A stretch of 64,000 bases of DNA from Pseudogymnoascus destructans (lineage: Eukaryota > Ascomycota > Leotiomycetes > Thelebolales > Thelebolaceae): positions 1,116,001 through 1,180,000 of the forward strand of contig NW_020167522.1 in NCBI RefSeq assembly GCF_001641265.1, given 5' to 3'. Shown in pieces: positions 30,804 to 41,236 of this stretch (position 1 is the stretch's first letter; each line of letters opens with the position of its first letter). Position numbers and translations under genes: made by a program. Below the pieces are notes generated by a model. That model saw only the letters and a program-made list of their open reading frames with translations, made no database searches and was not told the DNA's origin.

Positions 30804-32050
30804 TCAGAGCATATCTCTGGCTTTCTCGTCGTACTTCTCCAGGGTTCTCCTGCGGTCCTGGTAGTAAAGTTTGACGCTTTTCATATTCTTCAGTTTAGCC
30901 ATATGCTCGACATCCTTCTCCAGTTCTTCCGCTTCTTGGGCTTCCAACTTAGCTACATCTGGGGACGTGCCAAGCAGCCTGCGGGTATTCGTTAGTTGGT
31001 CATAGTATCTCCAGAGGTTGTCCTTGCAGTCGTCCACTAGACATTCTTGTGGTAATCCCTGCAGTAGGTTTGTGTAGATTCCCTCAAGCGTAGGGATCCT
31101 CCTCCGGCTGTTAGGTTCGTCTCTCGCGTTCCTAATCTTCTCATGGGCGTGTCTGGCCATGCATTTTACTATATCCTTGCACCGAGGACTCATTGGACCT
31201 GTGGGTGCGAGTTCGTCGAAGGTCTCCTGTTCTGAGACGGTGAACAATTCCGCCTCCGACCCTTCGTCTGAGCTCTCGTCTTCTGGGGTGCTTTCGCCGT
31301 TTATTCCCCAGTCCTGTTTGTTCACAAACGTTGCATTCAACTGTCCTGTCCAGGTGGCGTTGAGTTGCTTCCCGAACTTCCTTCCACTGTCCCCTTTCTT
31401 TGACTGCCTGCAGTCCCGGGCCATGTGGCCAGGTTTGTCACAGTTGAAACAGAGTCGTTCCTTAACTTGTCTCTCCTTCTTTGGGTCATGGGGTCATCCG
31501 GTTTTGAATGTGGCATCAAGTTCCATAGGGTCTGACCAATGATTGTCTCGTGGGTGGTTGCCCCGTCTTCGGCCTTCGTTCCCTCGGTACTTGTTGTACT
31601 TCTTTGGGTTGTCGTAGGTTTGACGTTCCTTCTGGAATTCATACATCCGGTTATCGATTCGGACGGTGTGCTCGATGAGAGACACCATATCCGTTGGTTG
31701 AGTTTTCCATGCGTGCAAGTTCCATTGGTACTTTCATATTTGAAATAATCCTTGAGGAATGGTTCGACCCATCGCAGGGCTTCCCCCCTAAGGTAGGACG
31801 CAGTCCACAGGGCATAGCTCTCCTGGGTGGAAAACTTCTCGTCATTGAAGTGCTGGTACAGTTCGACCTGTAGCAAAAACACCTCAAGTTCCTTTCGGTT
31901 GCCGGAGTAAGTGTCGGGCAACTTGACGCGTAGAGTTTCCTTGAGTTCGTTGACGGTGGGTGCGTCGGGCATCTCTTCATTCTCAGGCTTAGACCTCTGA
32001 GACGAAGTTGGCGTGGTGGGGGTTTTCCCCTTCGAACTGACGACAGACAT
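30804..32050 (-). pseudogene. gag region of gypsy element 1
   Basis: It starts MSVVSSKGKTPTTPTSSQ just inside the right LTR and runs through a retrotransposon gag core (VKLPDTYSGNRKELEVFLLQ, FNDEKFSTQESYALWTASYL). A frameshift near 31400-31500 follows. The zinc knuckle FNCDKPGHMARDCRQ is split over two frames. The downstream part continues to 30804. Confidence 0.8.
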
Positions 32051-32096
32051 GTTGCTTTGTGTATGAGCCAGTGCCTCATAGAAGTGGTGCTCAAAG

Positions 32097-32494
32097 TGTA
32101 ACGCTGACTTCTAAATGATAGAAGACACAGAGGTTCTCTTGCGTAAAGGTTTACTTATCAGAGGAGGCAGGGGATCAGACACAAAGGCTTCAAGTAACAC
32201 GTTACTAGTATATAACAAATACTGTATTGAGTTGAGCACGAAGCTCCTATCTAAGGAAATACTATCTACTTATATAGTGGCGTCGTGCCTCATGGGTAAT
32301 CTGGATAGTTGGCGGATAGCTAGATATTCAGGATAGTTCGTGGATAGCTCAACTATCCAATATCCACTAGTTTCTGCAACTATCCATTAGCTCCATCACA
32401 TGGCAGCCTACCCCGCTTGCCCCCTGTGACTCACACGTCACGTTACTAGGCCCTGGTCCTGTAACCATGACATTACGTTACCGTAGCCGTAACA
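32097..32494 (-). repeat. 5' LTR of gypsy element 1
   Basis: 398 bp, identical by eye to 25882-26279, followed by the AGATA target copy. Confidence 0.93.
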
Positions 32495-33655
32495 AGATAC
32501 CAGTCTCCACTTGGTATGTAGAGATGGTTTGCAAGACCTTCTACATTCGAGCAGAGGTGTTACATGCTGGACTGACAGATCCTCACTCTAGCCTTACCAT
32601 ACTCGCCATGATGTATGCGGTGTCGTCCCAAGGTACAAATTTAGACGGTGCATGTCACTGTGTTTGTTCGATAACAACAGCAATCAACCTCCCAGTTGAA
32701 CTGCAGGTTCATTATCATCCAATCAGAGTAAGAGCCCCCCCTACCCATGGAACATGTACAGAGGAGGGTGCTAATCCATATGGAGGTTTCTCAGAAGAAG
32801 AAAGTCACGATAGTTAGACTATCTGTGCTAAACAGCCATGATGCCTGGCGAGAAATTAAGCAGATTGACAAGAACATCATTGATATTCTGACCAAGCTCC
32901 GTTCTCCCGAGTCATTCAGGCCATTGCTGATGCACTAAACAACACGCGCGACGAGGTGCTCATCTCTCTCCCGAGGGCCAGATACTATTGGCTGGAGAAA
33001 TTCTTCCTTTGCAGCTTCATGAATCATCCTTCGTGCCTGTCCTAGAGGATGTTAATTTGATTACTCCTGCTCCTACGTTTGGTGATTCTACTGCTGAGGA
33101 TTGGACTAGCGATGAAGACAAACCAGGGCCGTCATTTACTCCAGTTAATCGTCCTATTCTGAAGAGCGTGCGATGCTAGCAAAGACTGTTTGTTCAGCTC
33201 ATGGAAGAGAGGTGCCTTCCTCGTCTAGCGGCCCTTCTGGAGAGTATATCCCACACGGGAGTGATAGCTAATCTGATGATGACATCAACGCTATAATTGC
33301 CCCTGGTGATCTAAGTGATGACAACAATGGGCCTGAGCTTACACCTACTGATTACATTAAGGATTTCAAAAAGTCGTGGATAAAGCTTACCCCTGAGGAG
33401 AAAGCTCTTTATGACCAAGATGAACTTCATTTTCTTGTGTTTGTTAAGCATGGAACACACTGGTGTAGAGATCCAGGGTACCCTTGACTCAGCGGTTGCA
33501 GAGTGTGGATTACGCCTTGTTATTGCTTGACGCTCTGGCCAGTTTAGGACAGGGGTTAAGGTCTCCCCCCACATTAAATACAATGCCATTCTTGACCATA
33601 ACTCTGGCAGCCAGGAGCCTTTCTTGTCCCCAGTGTTTTCAACAACTCACAATAT

Positions 33656-34461
33656 TGTAATTGTGGGTGCACCAGATGTGAGAATCTAGCCACCCAAGGA
33701 AGGGATGATTTTACTAAGACAACACACTGTCTTAGAAAAAGAGCCAAAGGGTGTAGCTTAGACTATTCCACAACGCAGCAATCAGGTGTATGATATAGTG
33801 GAGTGGTTTAGACAAGTTGTAACAAATGTTGAGTCTGAGAACTCAGGGATAAGTCAGAGGTTAGCACCTCACTGACTTTTCAGAAACAAGGAGTAACAAG
33901 ATCAATGCTTGGAAGCTTGGAAAAGACGTGGAAGTATGTGATAGAGACTTTCCATGACTAACCAGGCTTGGTAACTGTAGTCGACGTAAGAAAATCCCAT
34001 AGAACCATCTCCTAGGTTCCTAGCCTATAGGAAGTGAAAGGAGGTCCAAGGTCAGAGTACCCCTATAGACAGATTATGTCATAACTTAACCAATCTTGTG
34101 GGTAACTAAAGAGCGATGACATGTAATGAATCATAGAGGTTCGTAGGAGCTTTTAGAGCTATCGTTCATGCTCCTAGGCCTCTAGTTGGTAGAGATATGT
34201 CATGTGGTAGTATGAGTGATGTCATGTAATGAATCATAGAGGGTTGTAGAGATATGCTATGTGGTAATATCAGTCCAGTAACTAAGGAGCGATGACGTGT
34301 AATGAATCATAGAGGGTTGTAGCAATCGTTGAGTAGTATTGCTCTTGTTGTTGGTGTGATAAGCCAAAATATGTATAGTGACTTGTAGGTTTGAGGAGGA
34401 GATTTCCAAGTTTGCTCTTGAGTTTGATAGCAAACTGAGTGCAACGAATGTCAGTATGACA
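33656..34461 (+). repeat. Solo LTR (family A), 806 bp
   Basis: Ends TGTAATTGTGGGTGCACC...GTCAGTATGACA, flanked by AATAT at 33651-33655 and 34462-34466. It contains several tandem variants of a unit including TGAATCATAGAGGGTTGTAG. It is inserted in the C-terminal coding part of the helicase gene. Confidence 0.9.
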
Positions 34462-34486
34462 AATATCGGAAGGAGCTTGGCTCTAA

Positions 34487-35422
34487 TGTAATGGTGGGTG
34501 CACCAGATATGAGAATCTAGCCACCCAAGGAAGGGATGAATTTACTAAGACAACACACTGTCTTAGGAAACAGAGCCAAAGGGTTGTAGCTTAGACTATT
34601 CCACAACGCAGCAATCAGGTGTGTGATGTAGTGAAGTGGGTTAGACAAGTTGCAACAAATGTTGAGTCTGGGAACTCAGGGGTAAGTCAGAGGTTAGCAC
34701 CTCACTGACTTTTCAAAAACAGAGAATAACAAGATCAATGCTTGGAAGCTTGGAAAAGACATAGAAGTATGTGCTAGTCGATTTACTGTATTGCCTGCTT
34801 GCCCTTTCTTAAGGAAAGGGCAATCCTATTTATGCCAAAGGAGTGTAGTTCTCTCATTTTCCATGACTTTCCATGACTAACCAGGCTTGGTAAATGTATT
34901 AGAAATCAAGTGCGACCCACAACTAGCTTGCGAATCATGTAGTGAACGTAAGAGAATCCCATAGAACCATCTCTTGGGTTCCTAGCCTATAGGAAGTGAA
35001 AAGGAGGTCCAAGGTCAGAGTACCTATAGATAAATTATGTCATAACTTAACCAATCTTGTGGGTAACTAAGGAGCGATGACGTGTAATGAATCATAGAGG
35101 GTTGTAGAAGCTTCTAGAGCTATCGTTCATGTTCCTAGGCCTCTAGTTGGTAGATATATGCCATGTGGTAGTATTGGCCCACCCCCTTAAGGAGGAGATT
35201 TTCTTAATAACTTGTTCAATGAGTGTTCAAATGATATGCCGTGATGTATGTAGCATAAACAGATGTAGTAGAAGAGTTTGCAGCAATCGTTGAGTAGTAT
35301 TGCTTCTGTTGTTGGTGTGATAAGCCAAGATATGTATGGTGACTTGTAGGTTTGAGGAGGAGATTTCTAAGTTTGCTCTTGAGTTTGATAGCAAACTGAG
35401 TGCAACGAATGTCAGTATGACA
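34487..35422 (+). repeat. Solo LTR (family A), 936 bp
   Basis: Ends TGTAATGG...CAGTATGACA, flanked by TCTAA at 34482-34486 and 35423-35427. It lies only 25 bases from the previous solo LTR and in the same orientation. It contains the hairpin TTGCCCTTTCTTAAGG with its mirror, then the same tandem units in different copy number. Confidence 0.92.
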
Positions 35423-35932
35423 TCTAAGGCGCTTTGTGCGGATGCTAGCACCAATCTCTGAGGTTGTGAGCACGATCGCTACCACCCACCTTAATGCTAG
35501 CTTTGTTCCAATGGCCACAGGCTCTCCTGAACATGTACAGAAGACTGTACTGCCAGACACTGCTAATACTGTCAAGTCCTATGGTATTAGGATATTGAAT
35601 GTAGTAGACCCAGGCAAAAGCCATGATCCGGTTCTTAATGAGGTTCTGATGGATATGACTCCTGACAGACCATTGAGTCCTTCTCTTTTGACTGCTCATT
35701 CTGAATAAGGCAGTAGCAGCTTTACTTCAGTACCCTTTTTACAGCAATGTTTTATGGCGTATGGCTAATAGTGGAGGATTTATCGTCATGGATGGATTTA
35801 CTACCGTCATTGTATATTAGAAAACCATAAATAGGATAAAGTAAATCACATTTGTCCTGGAATATTATGATTTGTATATGACATGTGTAGGTTCGTACAT
35901 AAGGAACGATATTGTATTGAATTTATATGGAA

Positions 35933-36229
35933 TAGTTTCGAAACAATCCTGTCATAATGACGATACTATTGTACAGCTATTTCCATGCTCTCTCATAGAG
36001 CACTTAGTTTATTAGCTCAGTTTTGAAGGATATTTGGTGCCATGGATATCGCTTGAGAGGCCTATCATAGTGTTGGATACTGTTATGGTGGAGATATTGT
36101 ACTGGGCAACTAGTCCTGGACTGGTCTGGCGAGCATCATATGGCCCACAAATCACTCATGTAAAATTAGGCTCGCACCCTATCAAAGAGTGCCACAACCA
36201 TCTAAAAAAATGGGCTGTCGCCCATAAGG
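35933..36229 (-). repeat. Right long terminal inverted repeat
   Basis: Inverted partner of 23511-23806, with TA outside. Confidence 0.9.
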
Positions 36230-36231
36230 TA

Positions 36232-37241
36232 CACAAGACAGTGTGGGTCAGTCTAAGACCCTTTTATACGATTAATCCTCTCCAATGGTCACGAAAAAAG
36301 GGCCGGCCCCCCTAAGGTACACTTTAGAAAGGTAGAAATTGACGCCGATCTCATCACCTCGGGCCGTTCCGTGACCCCTGAACCTTGCTAATCTAGCGGC
36401 AGGGTGGCATCCACCATGTGAACAGCGGGACGGGCTTGCGAATCGCGATGGGCTGGCTCGGCACGGCACGGGGTAACACATTACATGGTAGGCTATCTGG
36501 TTATCTGGTGGCGGTTTGCACATGGATACAGCATTGGTCCTCGAGGTCCCCTTGGTCCTGTCTTGCCTGTAGCTCACAGCTAGTTCATATGTTACATGTG
36601 TTAAGTTAGGAGGCCAAAGAATGGGATTTAGCTACTAATTAGTACCCTTTACGTACTAGCATGCTGTAGATAGCACACCGTGCGTAGATGGATACAAGGG
36701 GTCGGAGATCATCCACCTCGTGTTAAACCGTGCCAAGTCTTCAGCGCCTCGATCGAGACATGGGTTAGGGCATGGCCTTAATCGTATGATGTAATCGTAT
36801 TGATCAATACGGTACTGGGTAATATCTCCCTCCACATTGTGCAAGGGTCTGTTCTGCTGCTTTTGTCCCGTGGCGTTCAAAATCCTAGAGTCCATACCCA
36901 TAGAATTTCATTTTCTTTAAAACAGCGTTGCGTGGTATGAGCAGGGTAGCTCTACGAGTTTTGTTCATTTGTGAGGTACAGTATAGCATGAGTAAGATCG
37001 AGAACCTCGAGCGAAAAGCTATATGGCCGATGCCGTCAGTTCGGCCATTAAATCGTACTATTTGCCACACCTCCCATCAGCAAGCCTCAAAATCCCCCCA
37101 GCCGCCCCATACTAGTTGACGATGTGGCTTGCGGTAAGATATGAAGCTAGTCGGGCTGGCTTGAGCTGAGGCGTTGTAAAATGACACATATTCCAGTTAT
37201 AATACAAATGGTGCTGGAGCATCGCACTTGAACTTGCAAAT
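36232..37241. other. Intergenic region, nothing recognised
   Basis: I see no long frame with family resemblance. The last ~150 bases are the promoter flank of the bZIP-like gene. Confidence 0.4.
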
Positions 37242-38266
37242 ATGAACATGTCCACAACTCCACAGGAAGATCCCCGTGTCCGACGACGGCGGCGTCAGAA
37301 TCGTGAATCACAGCGCCGGTGGAGTATGTATATATCACACTGGACAAGTACAGAGATGGGGATGGCTGACCCTCATACCCTATCTTTAGGACAGCGATAT
37401 AGACAAGCTAAGCCCGACGATGCAAAACAACCAGAGAGTACACAACCTGGTGTCGACGAGGCGCTGCTTGATACAACACCACATATGACAGACCTACAGC
37501 CACGACCTGAGTCAAAAAACTCGCTGGAGCTGCCGGATCATAACAGCTACTCTGTGCAACACACCAATTGGATTTCGGATCAGCTGGTGGGACAGTCCGA
37601 TGCCCACGTCTCCTGGCCGCCGATGGATGTCAACTTCTACCTCCAGCAAGGCGAGAGCTGCCTCTCGACTCACAGCCCGAACAACGAACTGTCAGGAGAT
37701 ATCTCTGCCAATGGTTATCTAAATGGTGTAGACGAGGCTTCGATACAAGCCTCGCCGGAGTATTTTATGTCACCGCAGATCCGAGGGCAATTTTCTCACT
37801 TCCCATCCGCTGGGACATGCCACCCTGCCCTGCTCACACCACCCGCATCGTCAAGCTCCGCAGTAAGAAAAACATTCCCCTCGACTTAATTTGTTTGAAA
37901 ACATGATTCTGACTATCAAAACAGGCCGTCAGCGCAGTTTACGGCCTAGCCAATACTGGCGGCCGGTGCAAGGAATCAGAAACAGCGTCTCCGGCGGTAG
38001 AGACAATTCGGGACGTTCAATTACTTTACAGTATCGGAGTGAAGGCGGGTTTCTTGAAGCCGGATGACAAAGTAAAGTACTATCTTGCCGCCATGAAGCG
38101 GATATATTGCAAGGCACCAACTCTGATGGACGAGGACGATGATGGGCTAAGCGGGAGCGATATAGAAGAGTGGAGTGATGAAGCGCTGTCGGATGGGGGT
38201 AAGCTGGCCTTGCCTCAAGGCAAGGCCAGCTTACCCCCATCCGACAGCAACTTTAGCAATAGATAA
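37242..38266 (+). CDS. bZIP-like protein with basic region but no clear leucine zipper
   Basis: Exons are 37242-37323, 37390-37862 and 37925-38266. Intron 1 (66 nt, GTATGT donor, GCTGAC branch, TTTAG acceptor) is a multiple of three; removing it joins RRRRQNRESQRRW to RQRYRQAK, giving a good bZIP basic region (the consensus NxxxQRxxR is visible). Intron 2 is 62 nt. The protein is about 298 residues. No heptad leucines follow the basic region, which is usual for a group of short fungal AP-1-like factors. The C-terminal part, RDVQLLYSIGVKAGFLKPDDKVKYYLAAMKRIY, matches the conserved helical end of those proteins. An acidic stretch (EDDDGLSGSDIEEWSDEAL) precedes a palindrome that supplies the last residues. 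Nuclear DNA binding is inferred. Confidence 0.75.
38185..38248. repeat. 64-bp near-perfect palindrome at the 3' end of the bZIP-like gene
   Basis: Two 31-base arms starting GCTGTCGGATGGGGGTAAGC mirror each other around a central CA. The right arm encodes the last residues of the frame. The left arm contains a GTAAGC that could act as a splice donor and the right arm a CAG acceptor, so the hairpin could also be an intron. Confidence 0.9.
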
Positions 38267-38539
38267 ACACTGTAGCTAACACGATAGAAAGAATAAATAT
38301 ATACATACTCTCATTGAAACTGTTTAAGGTCTGGAGTGTGATACTCTTGGATCCCAAAAGTGTGTTCAACGGCCGTGCGTCCTCACAAGTAACTGCGTAC
38401 AATGAAATTCACCTTCTTGATTAACAATTTAAATACTAAATTCTATAGTATTAAATTCCTATAAATCGAAATAAAAAGATAATTACAACCTATAAAGCCA
38501 GTAAAGTTGGGGCCGGCGTGATTCACCATTATTAAAGAA
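38267..38539. other. 3' flank of the bZIP-like gene
   Basis: AT-rich sequence with no gene seen. Confidence 0.35.
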
Positions 38540-40100
38540 TGGGCAAAAGAAGATCTATATACCTGCACCACCCCTGTAAAGATCTATATACCCAACAACT
38601 ATCAATAGATTCTGCCACATTTAGTCAGCATCGCTGGCCCCATGTCTCACGGTAGCCAACCATGTTTCCCGCCTACATATAACACAGGTCCCACGGCGGA
38701 GGCCAAAGAAGGAGAGGTTCTAGAAGGGAGGACCCATGGAGGAGAGTTGGGAGGGGAGAGGGAGTTTCTGGCGCTGCTCTACTTGTGGGGAGCAGGGCAC
38801 AATATGAGAAGCTGCTGGTGCGCGCACGAGTAGGGCGCTTTCACGAGTATGGTGGGAGCAAGTTCAGTGAAGCAGCGGTTCAAATGGGACATCAGGGTCA
38901 ATGGAGTCTCGGAGGAAGCCGAAGGTGGCAGCAGGGTATATAAATCTTGGGCAAAAACTTGATATACCTAGTAAACTGGTAAGAAAACTCCATCTACCCA
39001 GTCGGCCGCTAACCCTCTTTTGTAAAGGTTAACGAGCCAGCTCAATTGCACAGTAAGTCGGGGGTCAATTGAGACCCCCAAACCTCCTCCCCCTTCCCTT
39101 CCTCCCCTCCACCACAGAACCCCGCTGACACCACCCAAGCTCCCTCCCTCCTCCTGTTACGATGATCATAGAGGTCATGATGCCAGTCCAGGAAAAGTAA
39201 TCTAGGTTGAATCTAAAGAGAAAAGAAGAAGAAGAAGGAAGGAAGGTGAGGCTATTCCTCATAACATACAGTTGTCTGCTTAGCGGTTGTAACCTTGGTG
39301 GCTAAGGCTACACCCGTAATCCCCATAACAACCGTAATAACTGTAATAACCGTAACAACTGTAACAACTGTAACAAGCTGTGACAAGCTGTGAGCTGTAA
39401 TCGTAACACCTCTGACCCCCTCGAAACCCCCCTCGGAAGCCCTCGCGCAAGGCACAAACTCCCCCGCCTCCCCCGCCCCTGCCTCCTACGATGGCCTCGC
39501 TAGCCGAACTCGCTGCCCCTGTCAACAGTAGCGAGTTCCTCGACTTGGACGCTTGGTCCTGCGCCCTGGACGACTGGGCCATCAAGGAGAAGTTCTCCTG
39601 GCAGCTCCAGAGGAGGGACAAAGACGGGGCAACTGCCGTTTGTCCCAAGGAGGGCTGTGCCTGGCGTGTCTGAGCCAGCCCCGACGACGAGCAATGGAAT
39701 CCCCCGCGGCTGACTGTGAAAAGAGAGGGTTCGGAGGGGCGTCCTTGAGGAAGCCGGGCTCGCTGGGATCACGGAGGACTTCTGCTGCTTGGGGCAGTCG
39801 TTGCTGCTGTGCCAGACTTGGTCCGCACACGCTGCGGCACCTGCGGTGAGCCTGGGCATAATGCCAGGACTTGCCGCAGTCCTCATAATTGACCCGTTCT
39901 CATATGAGAACAGGGGGGTTTACGGGGGGTTTACAGCCCGTTTTTATATGAGAATGGGGGTTTCTAGATTAGGCTTGGGCGGGTCACGTGGGATGGAACT
40001 GGGTATATAGAATTTATTTATTGTTTTACTGGGTATATGGAGTTTTTGCCCTTTATTAAAGCTCAGGGTATATGAATCTTTACAGGGGTGAGTATATACG
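38540..40100 (+). pseudogene. Internally deleted MULE/Hop-like transposon remnant
   Basis: A frame at 39491 starts MASLAELAAPVNSSEFLDLDAW and contains CPKEGCAWRV, the DNA-binding start of Hop-type Mutator transposases. It ends in a stop, but the same frame runs on. Near 39825-39885 the zinc knuckle CGTCGEPGHNARTC, usually at the other end of these proteins, appears. The catalytic core between them is missing. Both flanks carry many copies of GGGCAAAA..CTATATACCC-type motifs, direct at 38550-38600 and 38945-39000 and inverted at 40005-40095, as in long subterminal repeats. Exact ends and a 9-bp duplication were not found. Confidence 0.55.
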
Positions 40101-40213
40101 GAGGATATGTTCATAAGTTTTGTGAGTAGGGGGGGATATAAAAGCCAGGTACAGGGCTGCGCGCAAATCGATGGTGTATCTCGCCTCATATTTTATATGT
40201 GATCGATGAATGA

Positions 40214-40609
40214 GTTTATGCTGTAGCGCATTGGTTAGCTGCCTTTGCAGAACCCTGGGAGGTGCGGCCTTACTGTCATGTTGACATCCTGGAGGAGAGT
40301 ATTATTGAAGTCACGAATAAGGTGGCGCGGATTGTATCCGAGGCCGTCCGCGCGGGGATTGGGGTTGATGTAGAGGCCGTTGGTTACAACACTGTTCACA
40401 ACCAGCCCAAGGTTCAACTTCCAGTTGACAAGGGGACCATTGTAAATGTAACCATCACCTGTGCCTGGAGGACAGTAGAGAGCAAGGGGGTTCTTGACAT
40501 GAATTGGGGAAGGCTGGAGGAGGACTACCCATATCATCGTCTTCGAAGACAGAGCGCTGCCGACGACTGGGAAGTAAAGTTCGAGGCTGGTATGCCTGGA
40601 ATTCAATAG
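40214..40609 (+). pseudogene. Unknown protein fragment, about 130 residues
   Basis: The frame is open from after a stop at ~40211 to TAG at 40607-40609. It includes AHWLAAFAEPWEVRPY, DILEESIIEVTNKVARIVSE, an internal Met, TIVNVTITCAWRTVE, DMNWGRLEEDYPYHR and WEVKFEAGMPGIQ. It reads like a real C-terminal protein segment, but I do not recognise the family. It lies between a MULE remnant and a gypsy element, so it may be the tail of a host gene or of another repeat. Confidence 0.35.
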
Positions 40610-40922
40610 GTTTGGTATGCGATGCCATAGTTATTACTTGTATTGAATATAATACAATCATACATACGACTCTATTACTAACTCTACAGCTACATGACAT
40701 TCCCTGAAGGTGATTACTAACAAATACTCTAACTACAACAGGATTATGGCTCGCTGTAAGTCTTCAACAGATAACTGTTAAACCTCTACAGTCCTAAGTC
40801 CTAAATAGGAAGTAGTGGAGCTCGGGCTTGCAAGGTTTGTACAGGGATTATGGCACTAAATTCTCATATTTCTATACTAACTACATATGGGGGTGTTGAA
40901 CAGCCTGTTCAACAGTTGCTAA

Positions 40923-41159
40923 TGTCATGGTTCACCAAGGCATAGGGCGCCAGTTGGGTATTATGAATTAAACTCAATCTAGAGAAGAAAGGAAAGAGAA
41001 GAGGAGCACTCGAGCAGTGGCTCGATCTATATACAGCTATTTAGCAGAGACCAGTTCTGAGAATTCACTCCACAACTGAAAACTTCGCTCCAACCCCGGA
41101 AAGCTCCCCACACCCCTGAACCCCCACTCGAGCTGCAAGGCGCACTTGATATCGTAACA
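40923..41159 (-). repeat. 3' LTR of gypsy element 2
   Basis: 237 bp, TGTCATGGTTCACC...ATCGTAACA. Confidence 0.9.
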
Positions 41160-41236
41160 CTACCCCCCCCCTACTCCAGAGTTGATCTCCTGATTAAGAA
41201 ATCCCATTTTCAAAAAAAAACAATTGTCTCCAGCTC

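Larger units (their letters stand above)
25882..32494 (-). mobile_element. Ty3/gypsy LTR retrotransposon 1 with identical LTRs
   Basis: The element is 6,613 bp with two 398-bp LTRs (TGTAACGCTGAC...GCCGTAACA) that I read as identical, flanked by AGATA at 25877-25881 and 32495-32499. Transcription would run right to left: gag, protease, reverse transcriptase, RNase H, integrase, chromodomain. The coding part has several stops and frameshifts despite the identical LTRs. An extra frame on the opposite strand lies between the integrase end and the left LTR. Confidence 0.95.
24198..35707 (+). pseudogene. SNF2-like helicase gene, disrupted by three LTR insertions
   Basis: The N-terminal ~160 residues are low-complexity. 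Then KMVILTSYDTLSART, VFHTVILDDGHKVCN (a motif II variant with DDGH) and HHWFLTGTPVQN (motif III) identify the SNF2 fold. A normal motif I (GxGKT Walker A) is absent, which suggests an internal deletion. Introns appear at ~24949-24996 (rejoining to DILGPLNILWPEI) and ~25412-25458. The gypsy element sits in the codons for EEI|PVSTWYVEMV, and dropping it with one AGATA restores the frame. Further on, GACHCVCSITTAINLPVELQ resembles the motif V region. A long C-terminal part runs to 35707, and dropping both solo LTRs with one target copy each again restores one frame around STTHNIGRSLALRRF. Extra stops exist (for example after HTKV at ~25635), so it is inactive even without the insertions. Confidence 0.75.
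23511..36229 (+). mobile_element. Large unit with ~296-bp terminal inverted repeats, carrying an SNF2-like helicase gene
   Basis: 23511-23806 and 35933-36229 are inverted copies of each other with high identity, starting CCTTAyGGGCGAyrGCCCA. TA flanks both outer ends (23509-23510, 36230-36231). Inside is a plus-strand helicase-like gene interrupted by three LTR insertions. Removing those and their duplicated targets leaves about 4.35 kb. No DDE transposase of its own is visible, only a pogo end and a Tc1 scrap at the left. It may be a non-autonomous or undescribed helicase-bearing element, or a cargo gene caught between inverted repeats. Confidence 0.6.

Noticed and set aside
6752..36229. A giant Starship-type cargo element
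   Set aside because: No tyrosine-recombinase captain gene is visible. Borders and duplications identify separate hAT, pogo, Tc1 and LTR insertions.
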